A stretch of DNA of 64,000 bases from Aquilaria yunnanensis (lineage: Eukaryota > Streptophyta > Magnoliopsida > Malvales > Thymelaeaceae): contig CM077600.1 of NCBI GenBank assembly GCA_039654915.1, positions 72,053,992 to 72,117,991 of the forward strand, written 5' to 3'. Under the pieces are notes generated by a model. That model ran no database searches. It had not been told where the DNA came from and saw only the letters and a list, made by a program, of their open reading frames with translations. Below are positions 49,136 through 59,950 of this stretch, piece after piece (position 1 is the stretch's first letter; every line of letters begins with the position of its first letter). Made by a program: the position numbers and the translations under genes.

Positions 49136-52061
49136 CTAGGTTTTAACTACTTTAACTTCCTCGATCAATCTTTTTTCTAAGAAATAACATTCTCCCTTCC
49201 TTCTAGAATTTGGTCCCCCCAAATTCTGCTGCAGCTGAGGAAAAACACTAAGATACCCTTTTAGCATATCTTGCACCGTCTCCCAAGTAGCTTCCTCTTC
49301 ACTGTGCTTTGACCAAAGGATCTTAACCATTGGAATCTACTTGGTTCGGAGTTTTTTAACTTGTCTATCGAGTATCTGGATAGGCTTTTCTTCGTAGGTC
49401 AAGTCCTCTTGCATGGGCATCGCCAAAGGGTTGACTACTTGTCCTAGATCAATTATGCATTGCCTCAGAAGACTAACGTGAAACATGGTATGCACTTGGG
49501 ACAAGTTAGGCGGTAATGCCAACCGATATGCAACGTTCCTTATTTTCTCCAAGACTTTATAAAGACCAATATACCGAGGGGCCAGCTTACCCCTTTGCCC
49601 AAAATACAACACTCCTTTCATGGGACACTTTGAGAAGTACCTTGTCTCCAACTTCAAAACTCAATTCCCGTCTCCTCAAATTTGCATTCTTAGTCTGTTG
49701 GTCATTGGCTACTCTAATCCATTTCTAGATCATCTTAATCTTAGCTGTGGTGTCAGCTATAGTCTTAGGACTGATGACTACCCTATCTAAAGGGTCAGCC
49801 CAACAATGGAGCATTATGCATTGCCTACCATACAAATCCTCGTATGGTGCCATACCCATAATAGTTTGATGACTGTTATTATAAGCAAATTTGATGAGTG
49901 GTAAGTACTGATCCCAATCTTCTCGAAAATCCATGGCACACATACATAACATATCTTCCAAAGTCTGAATCACTCTCTTAAACTATCCATTAGTCTGAGG
50001 ATGGAAGGCAGTATTGAGACTAACCTTACTTCCCAATGCTTCTTGGAAAGCATTCCAAAACCTTGATACAAACTGAGGATCCCTATCACATATGATCTGA
50101 TCTAGTATTCCGTGCAACCTCACAACTTCCTTTATATACAGCTAAGCCAACCTCTCCAAAGTGTAAGCAATCTTTATGGGTATGAAGTGCGCTAATTTAG
50201 TCAACCTATCAACCATTACCCATATAGCATCATGCTGAATTCGGGCATTTGGTAACCCCATTAAGAAGTCCATCATAATGGCTCCCCATTTCCTCTTTGG
50301 AAGAAGTAAACTCTGAAGTGTGCCTGCTAGTTTCTGATGTTTCACCTTAACCATTTGGCATGTCAAACACTTTCCCACATGCCCAGCTACATCCCTCTTA
50401 AGTCCTAGCCACCAAAAATGCATCTTCAAATTGTGGTACATCTTACTAATACCAAGATGAACATTTAGCCTACTATGCCTTTTGTAGGACTTGTTGCCTA
50501 AGTCCCTCTACATTTAGCACATAGAGTCAATTTCCGTGGTGTATTATTCCATCCTTATACCGAAACTCCTTCCTTATAGTACCAAGTGTCTGTTTTCCAA
50601 AAATTTTCTTCAGTAATGAATCTTGGCTCTAAGCATCCCTGACTTTAGCCAACCAGGCTACTGTATCTCTAAAGTGTAGACTAGGGATGTTTCCTGGTTT
50701 TGCCAAAACTCATGCAAAGCCAAGAAACAATCCCCCATTGCTCCTCTTGAGGAATTTGTAGCCTGATACTTAGATAAGGCCACTCCTATATACCTCTGAC
50801 TTAGTACATCTGCTACTACATTTCCCTTGCCTGCACAATACTCAATCGAGCAATCATAGTCTTTCATGTACTCAATCTACCATCGTTGTCTCATGTTCAA
50901 ATCCTTCTTAGTGAACAAATACTTCAAACTCTTATGATCAGTGAAAATCCTGAATGATCTCCCCATCAAGTAACGCCTCCAAAGCTTAAGAGTGAAGACT
51001 ACCGTTGTTAGGTCAAGGTCATGAACTGGCTAGTTTAACTCATTAAGCCTTAACTGCCTTGAGCCATAGACGATAACCTGATTCTCTTACATCAATACAC
51101 ATCCCAAACCAGAACCCAATGCATTTGTGTACATCGTGAAAGCTTTGTTCGGGTCTGGTAGAATGAGTATCGGTGCACTTCTCAACCTTTTCTTCAACTC
51201 CAAGTAGGTTTCTTCACACTTTAGGGTCCAATCAAATTTATGAACTTTCTTGGTGAAGGCTATTAATGGTGTAACTATCATAGAGAATTTCTCTATGAAC
51301 CCCCTATAGTACCCTGCCAAGCCCTTAACCTTTGTAACTGTAGTTGGTCTTTTCTACTCAACCACTGCTTGAACCTTTTAAGGATCAAGCACTTATGATA
51401 TGCCCCAAAAACTATATCATTTTGGACCAAAACTCATACTTAGATAGCTTTGCATAATACTGATTATCTTTTAGCACTTGCAAAACTACTCTAAGGTGCT
51501 CCATAGCTCTTGGGTTGACTATGAGTATATTAAGATATCATTGATAAAGACTTCAACAAACCGATCCAAAAAGGGTCTGAAATTCTATTCATGGCTTCCA
51601 TAAATACTACTGGGTCGTTGGTCACACCGACGGCATAACCATATACTCATAGTGTCCATATCTTGTCCTAAATGCAGTGTTGGGGATTGGGGATATCTTC
51701 CTCCTTAATTCAGATATGAAAGTATCCAGACCGGAGGTCAATCCTAGAAAACACCTTATCTCCCCTGAGTCTGCCAAACAGGTCATCGATTGTAGGAAGC
51801 GGATACTTACTCTTGATTGTTACTGCATTCAACTTTCTATAGTTGATGCACAGTCTCAAAGTTCTGTCCTTCTTCTTTACAAACAACACCGGGACACCCA
51901 ACGGTAATACACTAAGCCTTATAAAGCCTTTCTCTAGTAGTTCTTCCAATTGCTTCTTTAGCTCATCCATCTTAGGAGTTGACATTCAATAAGATGGTAT
52001 CAGAATTGGTTCTGCTCTAGGCTAAAGATCGATAGAAAACTCAATGTCCCTCTTGGGTAGT
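49136..52061 (-). pseudogene. Chromovirus pol: RT, RNase H, integrase, chromodomain (broken)
   Basis: Minus-strand order: reverse transcriptase (51985 to about 51330; [29 protein letters not shown]); RNase H (about 51320-50660; LPDPNKAFTMYTNALGSGLG, and IEYCAGKGNVVADVLSQR); integrase zinc region (HF.W......V..C..CQ, near 50430) and core (IMMDFLMGLP, WVMVDRLTKLAHFIP, FAYNNSHQTIMGMAPYEDLYG; 50290-49810); GPY/F-type region near 49580; and a chromodomain-like end (VKILWSKHSEEEATWE, about 49330-49270). The RT catalytic box reads FIND (51537-51548) where FIDD is expected. Several stops and frame changes separate the pieces. The last 18 codons run past the polypurine tract into the LTR. The upstream part of pol continues beyond the hAT insertion at 52070. 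Confidence 0.9.
49190..49203 (-). promoter_or_regulatory. Polypurine tract of the chromovirus
   Basis: On the minus strand aaggaagggagaa lies immediately before the TGT start of the 3' LTR, the position of the plus-strand primer in LTR retrotransposons. Confidence 0.7.
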
Positions 52062-52980
52062 AACCCAGGTAGGAGTGTGCATTATTCTACCAAAACTAAA
52101 AAACTGAATCATTTCAGTTTTTCAGTTCCGTTTATTTGGTTTTTTGATTCAGTTTTGGTTAAAACCAAAATTGTTAAAAATAGTTTCAGTTCGATTTTGG
52201 TTAGGAGAGTTGGTTAATTCGGTAACCGAATTAACTAAATTATTTTAAAGATATTTGGGCCCTTCTAGTTGCCTGTTGTGCAAATGGTTGCTGCCTACTG
52301 TTAATGCCTAGCCCATAATCCCAACAAAAAAGACCCAGGCATCCAGTTCCAACATTCCCTAGGCGACAGCATGCAGTCCACCTCCAGTGACTCCAATCCG
52401 GCAGTCCTGGTCCTTCTATCAACTCACTTTTGTTTTGCTCTTCTACCCTCCTATGGCTTAGTTAGACTCTCGTGGCTCGCGCCTCATGTTCGACATTCCA
52501 ACTCTTTTACCTTTAGTCCTTCATTGTTCATTTGAGACTGCCAACCACACAAGCACTCGCCACAGTGTCACCTCACCTCATTGTCCCACCACCATGCCAA
52601 CCCAGTCGCCCAATCATTGTGTTCTTGCATTCTTGGTCAATTTGTGAGTTTGGGCATTTAGGGTTTTGTTAAATCCATGATTCATTCTATTTAAAATTCT
52701 TGCATTTATGCTTTTGTTTGTGTTTTTATAGCTGGTAACTGTAAGCTTCCTCATTTTCCTTTGGCTTGCGATTTTTTCATTTGTTTCTTGTCGCTATGGG
52801 ATGTTTAATTAGATCGGTTTGCTTGGTTCTTGGGTTTATTTACGATCATCTATCTAAAATTTCATTACATTACAAGTTGGTTTGGTTCTGATTTTGTTGT
52901 TGGGAAAAGGAAAGACTTAAAATATTACAAACATATGGCATCGTCTCCATTTGGTTGTTTCAATGAAAGGGTCTGATAGA

Positions 52981-53090
52981 ATATATATATATATATGTAT
53001 GTAAGTATGTAAGTATGTATGTATGTATGTATATGGAATTGTTTGTAAGTATAAATTTTCTCATGTTATATGTAATATATATATATATAT
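52981..53090. repeat. (TA)n and (GTAT)n microsatellites
   Basis: Runs of 'atatat' and 'gtatgtaa' repeats upstream of the hAT transposase gene. A second short (TTTTC)n run lies at about 53314-53338. Confidence 0.8.
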
Positions 53091-53634
53091 GTAAGGATGG
53101 TGAAATCAGTGAACTATATCTTTGATTAGTTTTCTCGTGTTACTCATGTTTCCTTCATTTGGGTTAGCAATTGCCCAATTTTGGAGCAATGTCCAAGAGT
53201 AGATTGAGAAAAAGCACACAAGCACTCATGCTTACGTATAAAAGGTTGCTATTTACTTTCTGTTGGTTATATTATATAGGTTCAGTTCATTGTCAATCAT
53301 TTTGTTTCCTATCTTTTCTTTTCTTTTCTTTTCTTTTTTGGGACATATTAAGGATTAGTAGTTTTAGTATTTTGGAACCTAAAACGGTATAATGGATTTG
53401 AGGTTTTGCTTTTTAATTGTAAATAATTGTTAAATTACTTTGCCAGATGCATATTTTTGGAATTGTTTATGAGTATAAATTTCTGCTCTGCTTGGAAACA
53501 TCCTTGGTTATGGGCTTTTATCATGCTAATTCACAATTGGTTTTGAATTTGGTTTTAGAATCTGTAGGATGATCCTTTTCTATTTTATTGCAGTGTTTGA
53601 GAGTTGATTTGAGGTGTTTATTTTATCATCCAAG

Positions 53635-55860
53635 ATGGCTTCAAGAAAACAATCGGGCAATGTAAGGATTTATATTTTTCAAAGATTTGATAGGAACATT
53701 ATTTACTTAATTACTCTAGTTGTCAGGATTATATATAAGTGATAACTGTTTTAATGGAAATATGCATGTATCTTTGACACTTTGTAAATGACAAATAAGG
53801 TTACTGATTTGGATCCTCAAGAAGAAAGTTCCACATCACCAGGCTCTAGTCCCTCTCGCTCTTATGCACCAGATGAAGACTCTCTTCCCATAGTTGTTCC
53901 GTGCTTTTCAAAGGGCTCAAAAGCCCGAACAATGAAGCAAGTTGCAAAAAGGAAATTAATGAATCCAAGATCATCTGTGTGGAAGCACTTCACCAAATTT
54001 GTCACATCAGATGGTCATAAAAAATGTAGATGCAATTATTGTGGCAAAGAATATGCTGCTGGCCCAAGAAACAATGGGACAAGTTCAGCACAAGCTCAAT
54101 TTCAAAATGTGAGAACAATCCTGAGGTAAAATTGCACAAACTCATCTTTATGCTGTAAATAATGATGAGGAAGGGGTACTTGGTTGTTGGAGGTTTGATG
54201 AGGATGCCATTAGGAAGTCTTTGGCTTTCATGATTGTTGTGGATGAATTGCCATTCAAATTTGTAGAGAGTGAAGGATTTAAGCATACGATGTCAGTTGC
54301 ATGCCCTAGGTTTCGCATTCCTTCTCATTATACTATTGCTAAGGATTGTTTTTCCCTTTACTCTGATGAAAGAACCAAGTTGAAGAATTATTTCAAAGGT
54401 AGTTGTCAGGGGGTCTTTCTCACCACAGACACATGGACTTCTATACATAGAGTCAACTATTTGTGTCTCACTGCTCACTACATAGATGATAATTGGGTAC
54501 TACAGAAAGAAATTGTTGAGTTTCTGTCCAATAACTAGTCATAAAGGTCATGACTTTGGTATGGTTGTGGAGAATTATTTGCGTGATTAGGAATTATATC
54601 GGATTTTAGCCATCACTGTTGATAATTCTAGTTCAAATGATGTTGCGGTTGATTATTTGAGAAAGAAAATTATTAATTGGAAAAGTGGAATTGTTATACC
54701 TCCATCTGAGATACATTGCACATATTGTGAACTTAGTTGTTACTGATGGTTTGAAAGAGTTTAATACATTTATTGCTCATGTGAGAGATGCAGTTAGGTT
54801 TGTTAGGCAATCCTCTACTAGATTGTCCACTTTTAAAAATTGTGTTCAAATTAAAAGAATTGAGAGTAAGGCCTTGTTATGCCTTGATGTGAGCACAAGA
54901 TGGAGCTCAACTTACATGATATTAGAAGCAGCACAAAAGTTCCAGGCAACCTTTGAAAGATTTGGTTTGCAAGATCCAGTTTATGTAGTTGAGCTTGAGT
55001 CCAATCATGGAGTTCCTACAGATGAAGATTGGGAAAATGTAAGGTCATTAGTGTGCTTTCTTGAGAATTTTTATGAACTCACATGTAGGATATATGGTTC
55101 TTTATATGTGACTTCCAAAAGATTTTTTCATAAAATTTGTGAAATTGAAGGGTTGTTGCAACAATGGCAAAGCCATGAGAATGAGGCATTTGCTTTAATG
55201 GCCAAGGGAATGAAAGTAAAGTTTGACAAATATTGGGAAAATGTTGCAAAAACGAACATATTAATTTATATTGCAATTGTCCTTGACCCTCAATATAAAC
55301 CAACCTACGTAGAATTTGCATTGGAGGATATGTATGTGGGAAGTGAGAATGTTGGAGCAACATTGAAAAGAAAAGTGAGAGATGCTACCCAAGAGTTGTT
55401 TGATGATTATAAGAGAATTATTCAGCCTAAGTCTGGTGAGTCATCTTTCAGAACTCAAGTGCCAGTTGAGTTAGGAAATCAGAGGAAAAGAAAGTACACA
55501 ATCATAAAGGAAAGATTGAGGAAGTTTGAACATGCCACTGGAAGTTTGAACCAAGAGAAACAGTTTATCCAAATTTTGATGTGTTGGTGTGGTGGAAGAT
55601 GAATTGTCACCACTATCCTATAATTGGAGCTATGGCCCATGATATACTAGCTACTCCTATTTCCACTGTGCCATCAGAGTCTGCATTAGTACTGGTGGTC
55701 AAGTCCTTGATCTTTTTAAGAGCTCTCTAACTCCTAAAACAGTGCAGACACTTATTTGTGCCCAAGATTGGCTTAGGAGGACTCAACGTGTTAATGTGGA
55801 GGACTTGGAGGAGCTTGAAAAGATTGAGTATGGTATTATTCATACTTCCATTATGGTTTT
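53635..55860 (+). pseudogene. hAT transposase (zf-BED, RICESLEEPER-like), broken
   Basis: A short first exon (53635-53661, MASRKQSGN) is joined by a GT/AG intron to exon 2 at 53800 (VTDLDPQEESS). A BED zinc finger follows (SSVWKHFTKF, CNYCGKEYA, 53980-54060), but a frame change removes its C-terminal His part. The hAT core continues in other frames: VVDELPFKFVESEGF, ACPRFRIPSHYTI, LTTDTWTSIHRVNYLCLTAH (54220-54480), AITVDNSSSNDVAV (near 54620) and AHIVNLVVTDGLKEF onward (54710-55600). The C-terminal dimerisation region (TISTVPSES-like, then TPKTVQTLICAQDWLRR) lies at 55600-55860. At least four frame changes and an in-frame stop near 54588 are visible. An active version would excise hAT ends like those of this element. 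Confidence 0.88.
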
Positions 55861-56572
55861 ACATTTTATTTGGCATCATACATTTACACCTATTATGATT
55901 TTTTTTAGAGATGTCTGATATAAGTTTGGGACCTTAGTGATTGATATTTGGAAATACATTAAGAATTGCAAGTAAGTATGAATTTTTTTTATGACAATAT
56001 GGATTTAAGTTATATATTTTTTACTTGAGATTTCTTCCAATTGATATTATTTGTTAAATTTATGACTCTCTGTATGATGCACAACAATTTGGATTGAAGG
56101 TTAAGGCATATCTTGTTCAAAGATAAATTAGGGAAAGCTTGGCCAACTTCTTCTAATGGAGATGGAATGTTTGTTTATGTAAACTTGTGGGATTGTTTGT
56201 TTATTAGGATGCTATTATTAGAATGTGTGAACTCAAGAAGTTCAAATGCTTGGTTGACAGTGGGGTTATTTATTTAGGATTTATAAAACTTGGATGTATT
56301 ACTGCTTTATATTTTGATGAATTGTTATGTTCCAACTACAAGAAATTTTTGTAAAACTAGTGAAAATTGCACAAAAATCAACAGGCATAAGGAGGCAAAA
56401 AGCTTTGATTATTTTGGTTCCAACCAAACCGAACCAAAAAATTTGATTTATGTTTTATTTGGTTTTCTCAACTAATTTGGTCAATTTGGTTTGTAACAGT
56501 TAAAAACTGAAAACCAACCAAACCGACTAATTTGGTTCGGTCAAAATCAAATTAACCGAATACCCAACCCTA

Positions 56573-59500
56573 AACCCAGACAACTCTACTAGAAACACTT
56601 CAGGAAATTGATTGGCTATAGGGATTCCCTTAAGTTCTTCCTCTATGGCCACCCCATTCAAAGAACAATATTCCTCCTCGTTGACTACGGGGATGGAATC
56701 CATAAGTCTAAGGTGCAAAATTTTAGCACTTGATGCTAAACTTCCGATGCAAGTCACTCTAGCTCCCTAAGCATCCGTAATATTGACTGAGTGAATAGCA
56801 CAGTCAATTTGCACCTTGTGCTTGCTTAGCCAATCCATTCCTAACACTAGGCCATAAGACCTCAAGTCTATAACCCACAACTCACAAGAGAAAACATGGT
56901 TGCCTAATTGCAAGGGATAATTAGTAACCAACTCATTGGTCACAATAAAACTCCTCCCTACAGTCCTAATGAGTTTCAACTCATCAAAGATTTCACATTG
57001 CAATTTAAGTCTATCTACGAAGGCAAACAATATCATAGAAAGAGCAACTACAATATCAAAAAGTACTCTAACACTACCATTATGGAAAATAAAGTTACCT
57101 CAAACGGCAACTGGCTCTTTGGTCACTTGACTAGCCAAGGTGAAGACACTTGGCTCAACTGCTGCTATAGCCACACGAGGTCGATTTCCTATGGCAAAGG
57201 GTATAAGGGGTGGATTCTTAGGCGGATCTGGCAAGGGTCAAGCCTATGGGCATTCCCTCGCCTAGTGACCACTTCTACCACAATTGTTGCAAATGTCGGT
57301 TCCCAAAGTGCATGGCTTCGTGCCATGGAACTGTCTACACTTAGGGCACAAACTGAAGGGTTTTGGGAGCCAAACAGCGCAGCGGAATTTAACTGAAACC
57401 CTCCAGGATCCAAGTGAAACAGGGTAAACCGGGTGTTCGAAAATTTTCATACCTAATTTTCGGTTGAGATCTCTCACTCAACTGTAGAGTTGAATCACAA
57501 AACCTGAACAGTTGACGTGTTTAGGCTCTCTATGGTATCCACACGAGCCTCTCGGGATCACCATGCTTCCACCATGTCCCGGCAGATGCGTTTCTCTTGC
57601 ACTCGCAGTGATAGCTTGCGTCCTCTAAGGAATTCCAAGAGAAGAGTGCGGCTGTCCTTTTGGGAGGCTGGGGCAAGGAGACCTGTGAATTTCTCACTAG
57701 AAGTTGTATTTATAGTGAGACTCGACTTCCAGGCCTAATAGGTTTCAAAGCCCTAATCCAATTAGGCTTTAATTTCGGGCTTAATAATGGCTCAACTATT
57801 GGGCCCATTATTAATACGAAATTATTATGAAACCAAAACCCAAATTATTAGCCCATTCATTCTAATGATCCAAATAGCTCTATGTGTGCGACCCAATAGG
57901 CTCTTACCATGTTGACAATGATCATAAATCACATTTATGATCATAAGCAATGAGCGGTGTCTAGCAACATATCATTGCTACCCAAGTGACAAGATTGTCG
58001 ATGATTTGACTAAACCTTTATGATCATCATCGATATATGCCATTGTCCCTTTGTCCAATATATCAAGACTAAGCACGAGCCATGGAATGTGTCACTCTCG
58101 TATAGCCCAATCTTTGGTTTCTTGATTACCGAGTAGACTAACTTAAACTGATGACATTGATATCGTATATCAACTCATCCAAGCATGGCCATGCATTTTT
58201 CTAAGTCTTACTCTATCAAGGGGCCCGAAGATATCACTCCCGTTACATAGGAGGGACAAATCCCATCTTGATCATACAAATCCCTCCGCATGATATGTGA
58301 CATACCCAATGACCTCCTTCAAGTTCACTCAGTTACGAGCAACAAAGGAAAGTATCAAAGTATGTGACTCACATGTAGGGAACCTTGATGATCTTAGGTC
58401 GAAGGACTACATATACCATGATCACTATGAGAATCACTTATGACACTCATATAACGATCCATGTAGTGTTCTCATGGTGGGTCGGTCCAGTACACAAGTT
58501 CTCCAACTTGTACCCATATGTAGACTACATATCTCATATTAGTCTCCACATATGCTAATCGTTATGTATTATTACAACCCGCTCCACAATAATACTAGAC
58601 CAGGGACGTTTAAGAATATCATTTTTCTAGGGTTACAATTATGTTTGTTAAGTTACGCAGAAACAAAACAACAAACATAATTGCTGGATTAATGCCTTAA
58701 TAAAATATCATGACTCAATGTGCAAAAAATACAATCATCTCATGATTGGCTTTTGGGCACAACACTAACACAAACCTCCTTTCCTCCTCTTGAAAAGACC
58801 TTGACTCTTGGTTGTCTTTCCCACTAATGGGCATTTTCCAGCACTTTTACCTTAGTTGGATGATCCAACCATCACCTTCTTATTTGGAGTTCTCGAGTCC
58901 TCAATTTCTCTCTCTAAGGCCAAAGCCTTTTGAACCACTTGGAGATAGCTTCGAATGTCCACTATTGCCATATACCTTCGAAGAATGGGCCTAAGGCCTT
59001 AAAAGAACTTCTTGGACTTCAACTCATCATTACTGGCCATATATGGAGCATACCAAATGAGCGAGTTGTAGCACTACTCATACTCCCTCACAGACATCTC
59101 TCCTTGAACAAGGTTCTCAAACTGGATCCTTCTCTGATCTTGGGCAACTTCACTAATGTATTCCTATCATAACTTCCTCTCAAAGTTTAACCACTTAAGC
59201 ACCTTTTTCTTGTGCTCTAGTTGAGGGCCATTACTTTCCCTCAATATTTCCAACACGTCATCCCACCGTAAGCTAGCCCTCCTTCAACAAAAGAAAGGTA
59301 CTAACACCTTTCTTTGCTCGGACTCATAGCCTCCACAAGTAAAAAGCTGATTCATTTTGGACAACCAGTCCTCCACTCTATCGAGGTCGCCTAACCCATC
59401 AAAATTTGGTGGGTCAACAGTCTTGAACTTCTCAAGCAATCTCATCTGATGTAGGGTTTCTCCCCTCCTTGGAGCCTCAACAACCTTTGGCTCCTCCTTA

Positions 59501-59854
59501 TGCCCATAAACAAGTTCTTATTTTTCCTGAGCCCTAGGCACTTGCTGATGCTCGGCATGCCTCTCCTAACCAAGGGATTTCCTAACCTTGGGATGCTTCA
59601 ATCCGTTGGTCATTTTCCTCTTGAACAACTCCTCTGTCCTCTTGGTCTTGGAACAATTCCTTCATTATGGCAGTCATCCATTGTGCCATTTGCATCAAAA
59701 TCTGAGTCATCCCCTCAAGCACCCTAGATATCTCATCCAACCTTACCACAATTGGGTCACTAGAACCTTCACCAAGTTCCCTAACTCCTCTTGAAGTTCC
59801 TGACCTAATGTCAACCAAAGCAACCTGCAACCAAAGCCAGATGACATTCCCCAA
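56573..59854 (-). pseudogene. Chromovirus gag and protease region, broken
   Basis: On the minus strand a possible gag start lies at 59854 (MGNVIWLWLQ), with a retrotransposon gag domain at about 59480-58890 (KTVDPPNFDGLGDLDRVEDW, SVREYEY). A CCHC-type zinc knuckle follows the solo LTR insertion (CPKCRQFHGTKPC, CNNCGRSGH; about 57352-57270). The protease region is at about 57060-56570: IDLRSYGLVLGMDWLSKHKV is conserved, but the active-site DTGA-type motif near 57045 reads DIVVA, so catalysis would be lost. Stops occur within gag. The segment ends where the hAT is inserted. Confidence 0.82.
57354..58770 (-). mobile_element. Solo LTR inside chromovirus gag
   Basis: Starts TGAAGGGTTTTGG and ends ...AACACTAACA (TG...CA). 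The flank CAAAC is identical on both sides (57349-57353 and 58771-58775). Joining the flanks puts the gag frame (RRKGGL) directly onto the zinc knuckle (CPKCRQ). A minus-strand TATA box (ctataaatac, 57706-57715) gives the orientation. There is no coding sequence of its own. The short ORFs crossing its left border are chimeras with gag. Confidence 0.92.
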
Positions 59855-59933
59855 ATGTTGGTTAGTACTAACTATCTTAGCACATGGACTTTAAAACTAG
59901 ATCTTAGCCTTAGCTCCAATATCTATGAACTAA

Positions 59934-59945
59934 GCTCTGATACCA
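59934..59945 (-). promoter_or_regulatory. Primer-binding site of the chromovirus
   Basis: TGGTATCAGAGC on the minus strand, 5 bases inside the 5' LTR end. It is complementary to the 3' end of plant initiator methionine tRNA. Confidence 0.88.
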
Positions 59946-59950
59946 AAAAT

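Larger units (their letters stand above)
45630..49189 (-). repeat. 3' LTR of the chromovirus (left copy)
   Basis: Runs from TGACAGGGCC to ...AAATAACA and aligns with 59951-62283 throughout, except for the solo LTR inserted at 46312-47771. On the minus strand it follows the polypurine tract. Confidence 0.85.
52070..56572 (+). mobile_element. hAT element inserted in chromovirus pol (4.5 kb)
   Basis: Ends TAGGAGTGTG and, inverted, TAGGGTTGGG. The 8-bp flanks AACCCAGG (52062-52069) and AACCCAGA (56573-56580) differ at one position. Both ends carry 'aaccgaa/ttcggtt' subterminal motifs. It has its own plus-strand transposase gene, now broken. The chromovirus reading frame resumes on the other side of the insertion. 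Confidence 0.88.

Noticed and set aside
57189..57477. Frames that run from the solo LTR into the zinc knuckle
   Set aside because: They are chimeras made by the insertion at 57354. The real gag frame joins across the LTR.
49136..59854. Endogenous pararetrovirus
   Set aside because: The RT is flanked by LTRs, a primer-binding site, integrase and chromodomain, which fits a Ty3/gypsy chromovirus. No movement-protein-like sequence was seen.
59934..59945. tRNA gene
   Set aside because: Only the 12-base 3'-end complement of initiator tRNA is present, as expected for a primer-binding site; there is no cloverleaf.
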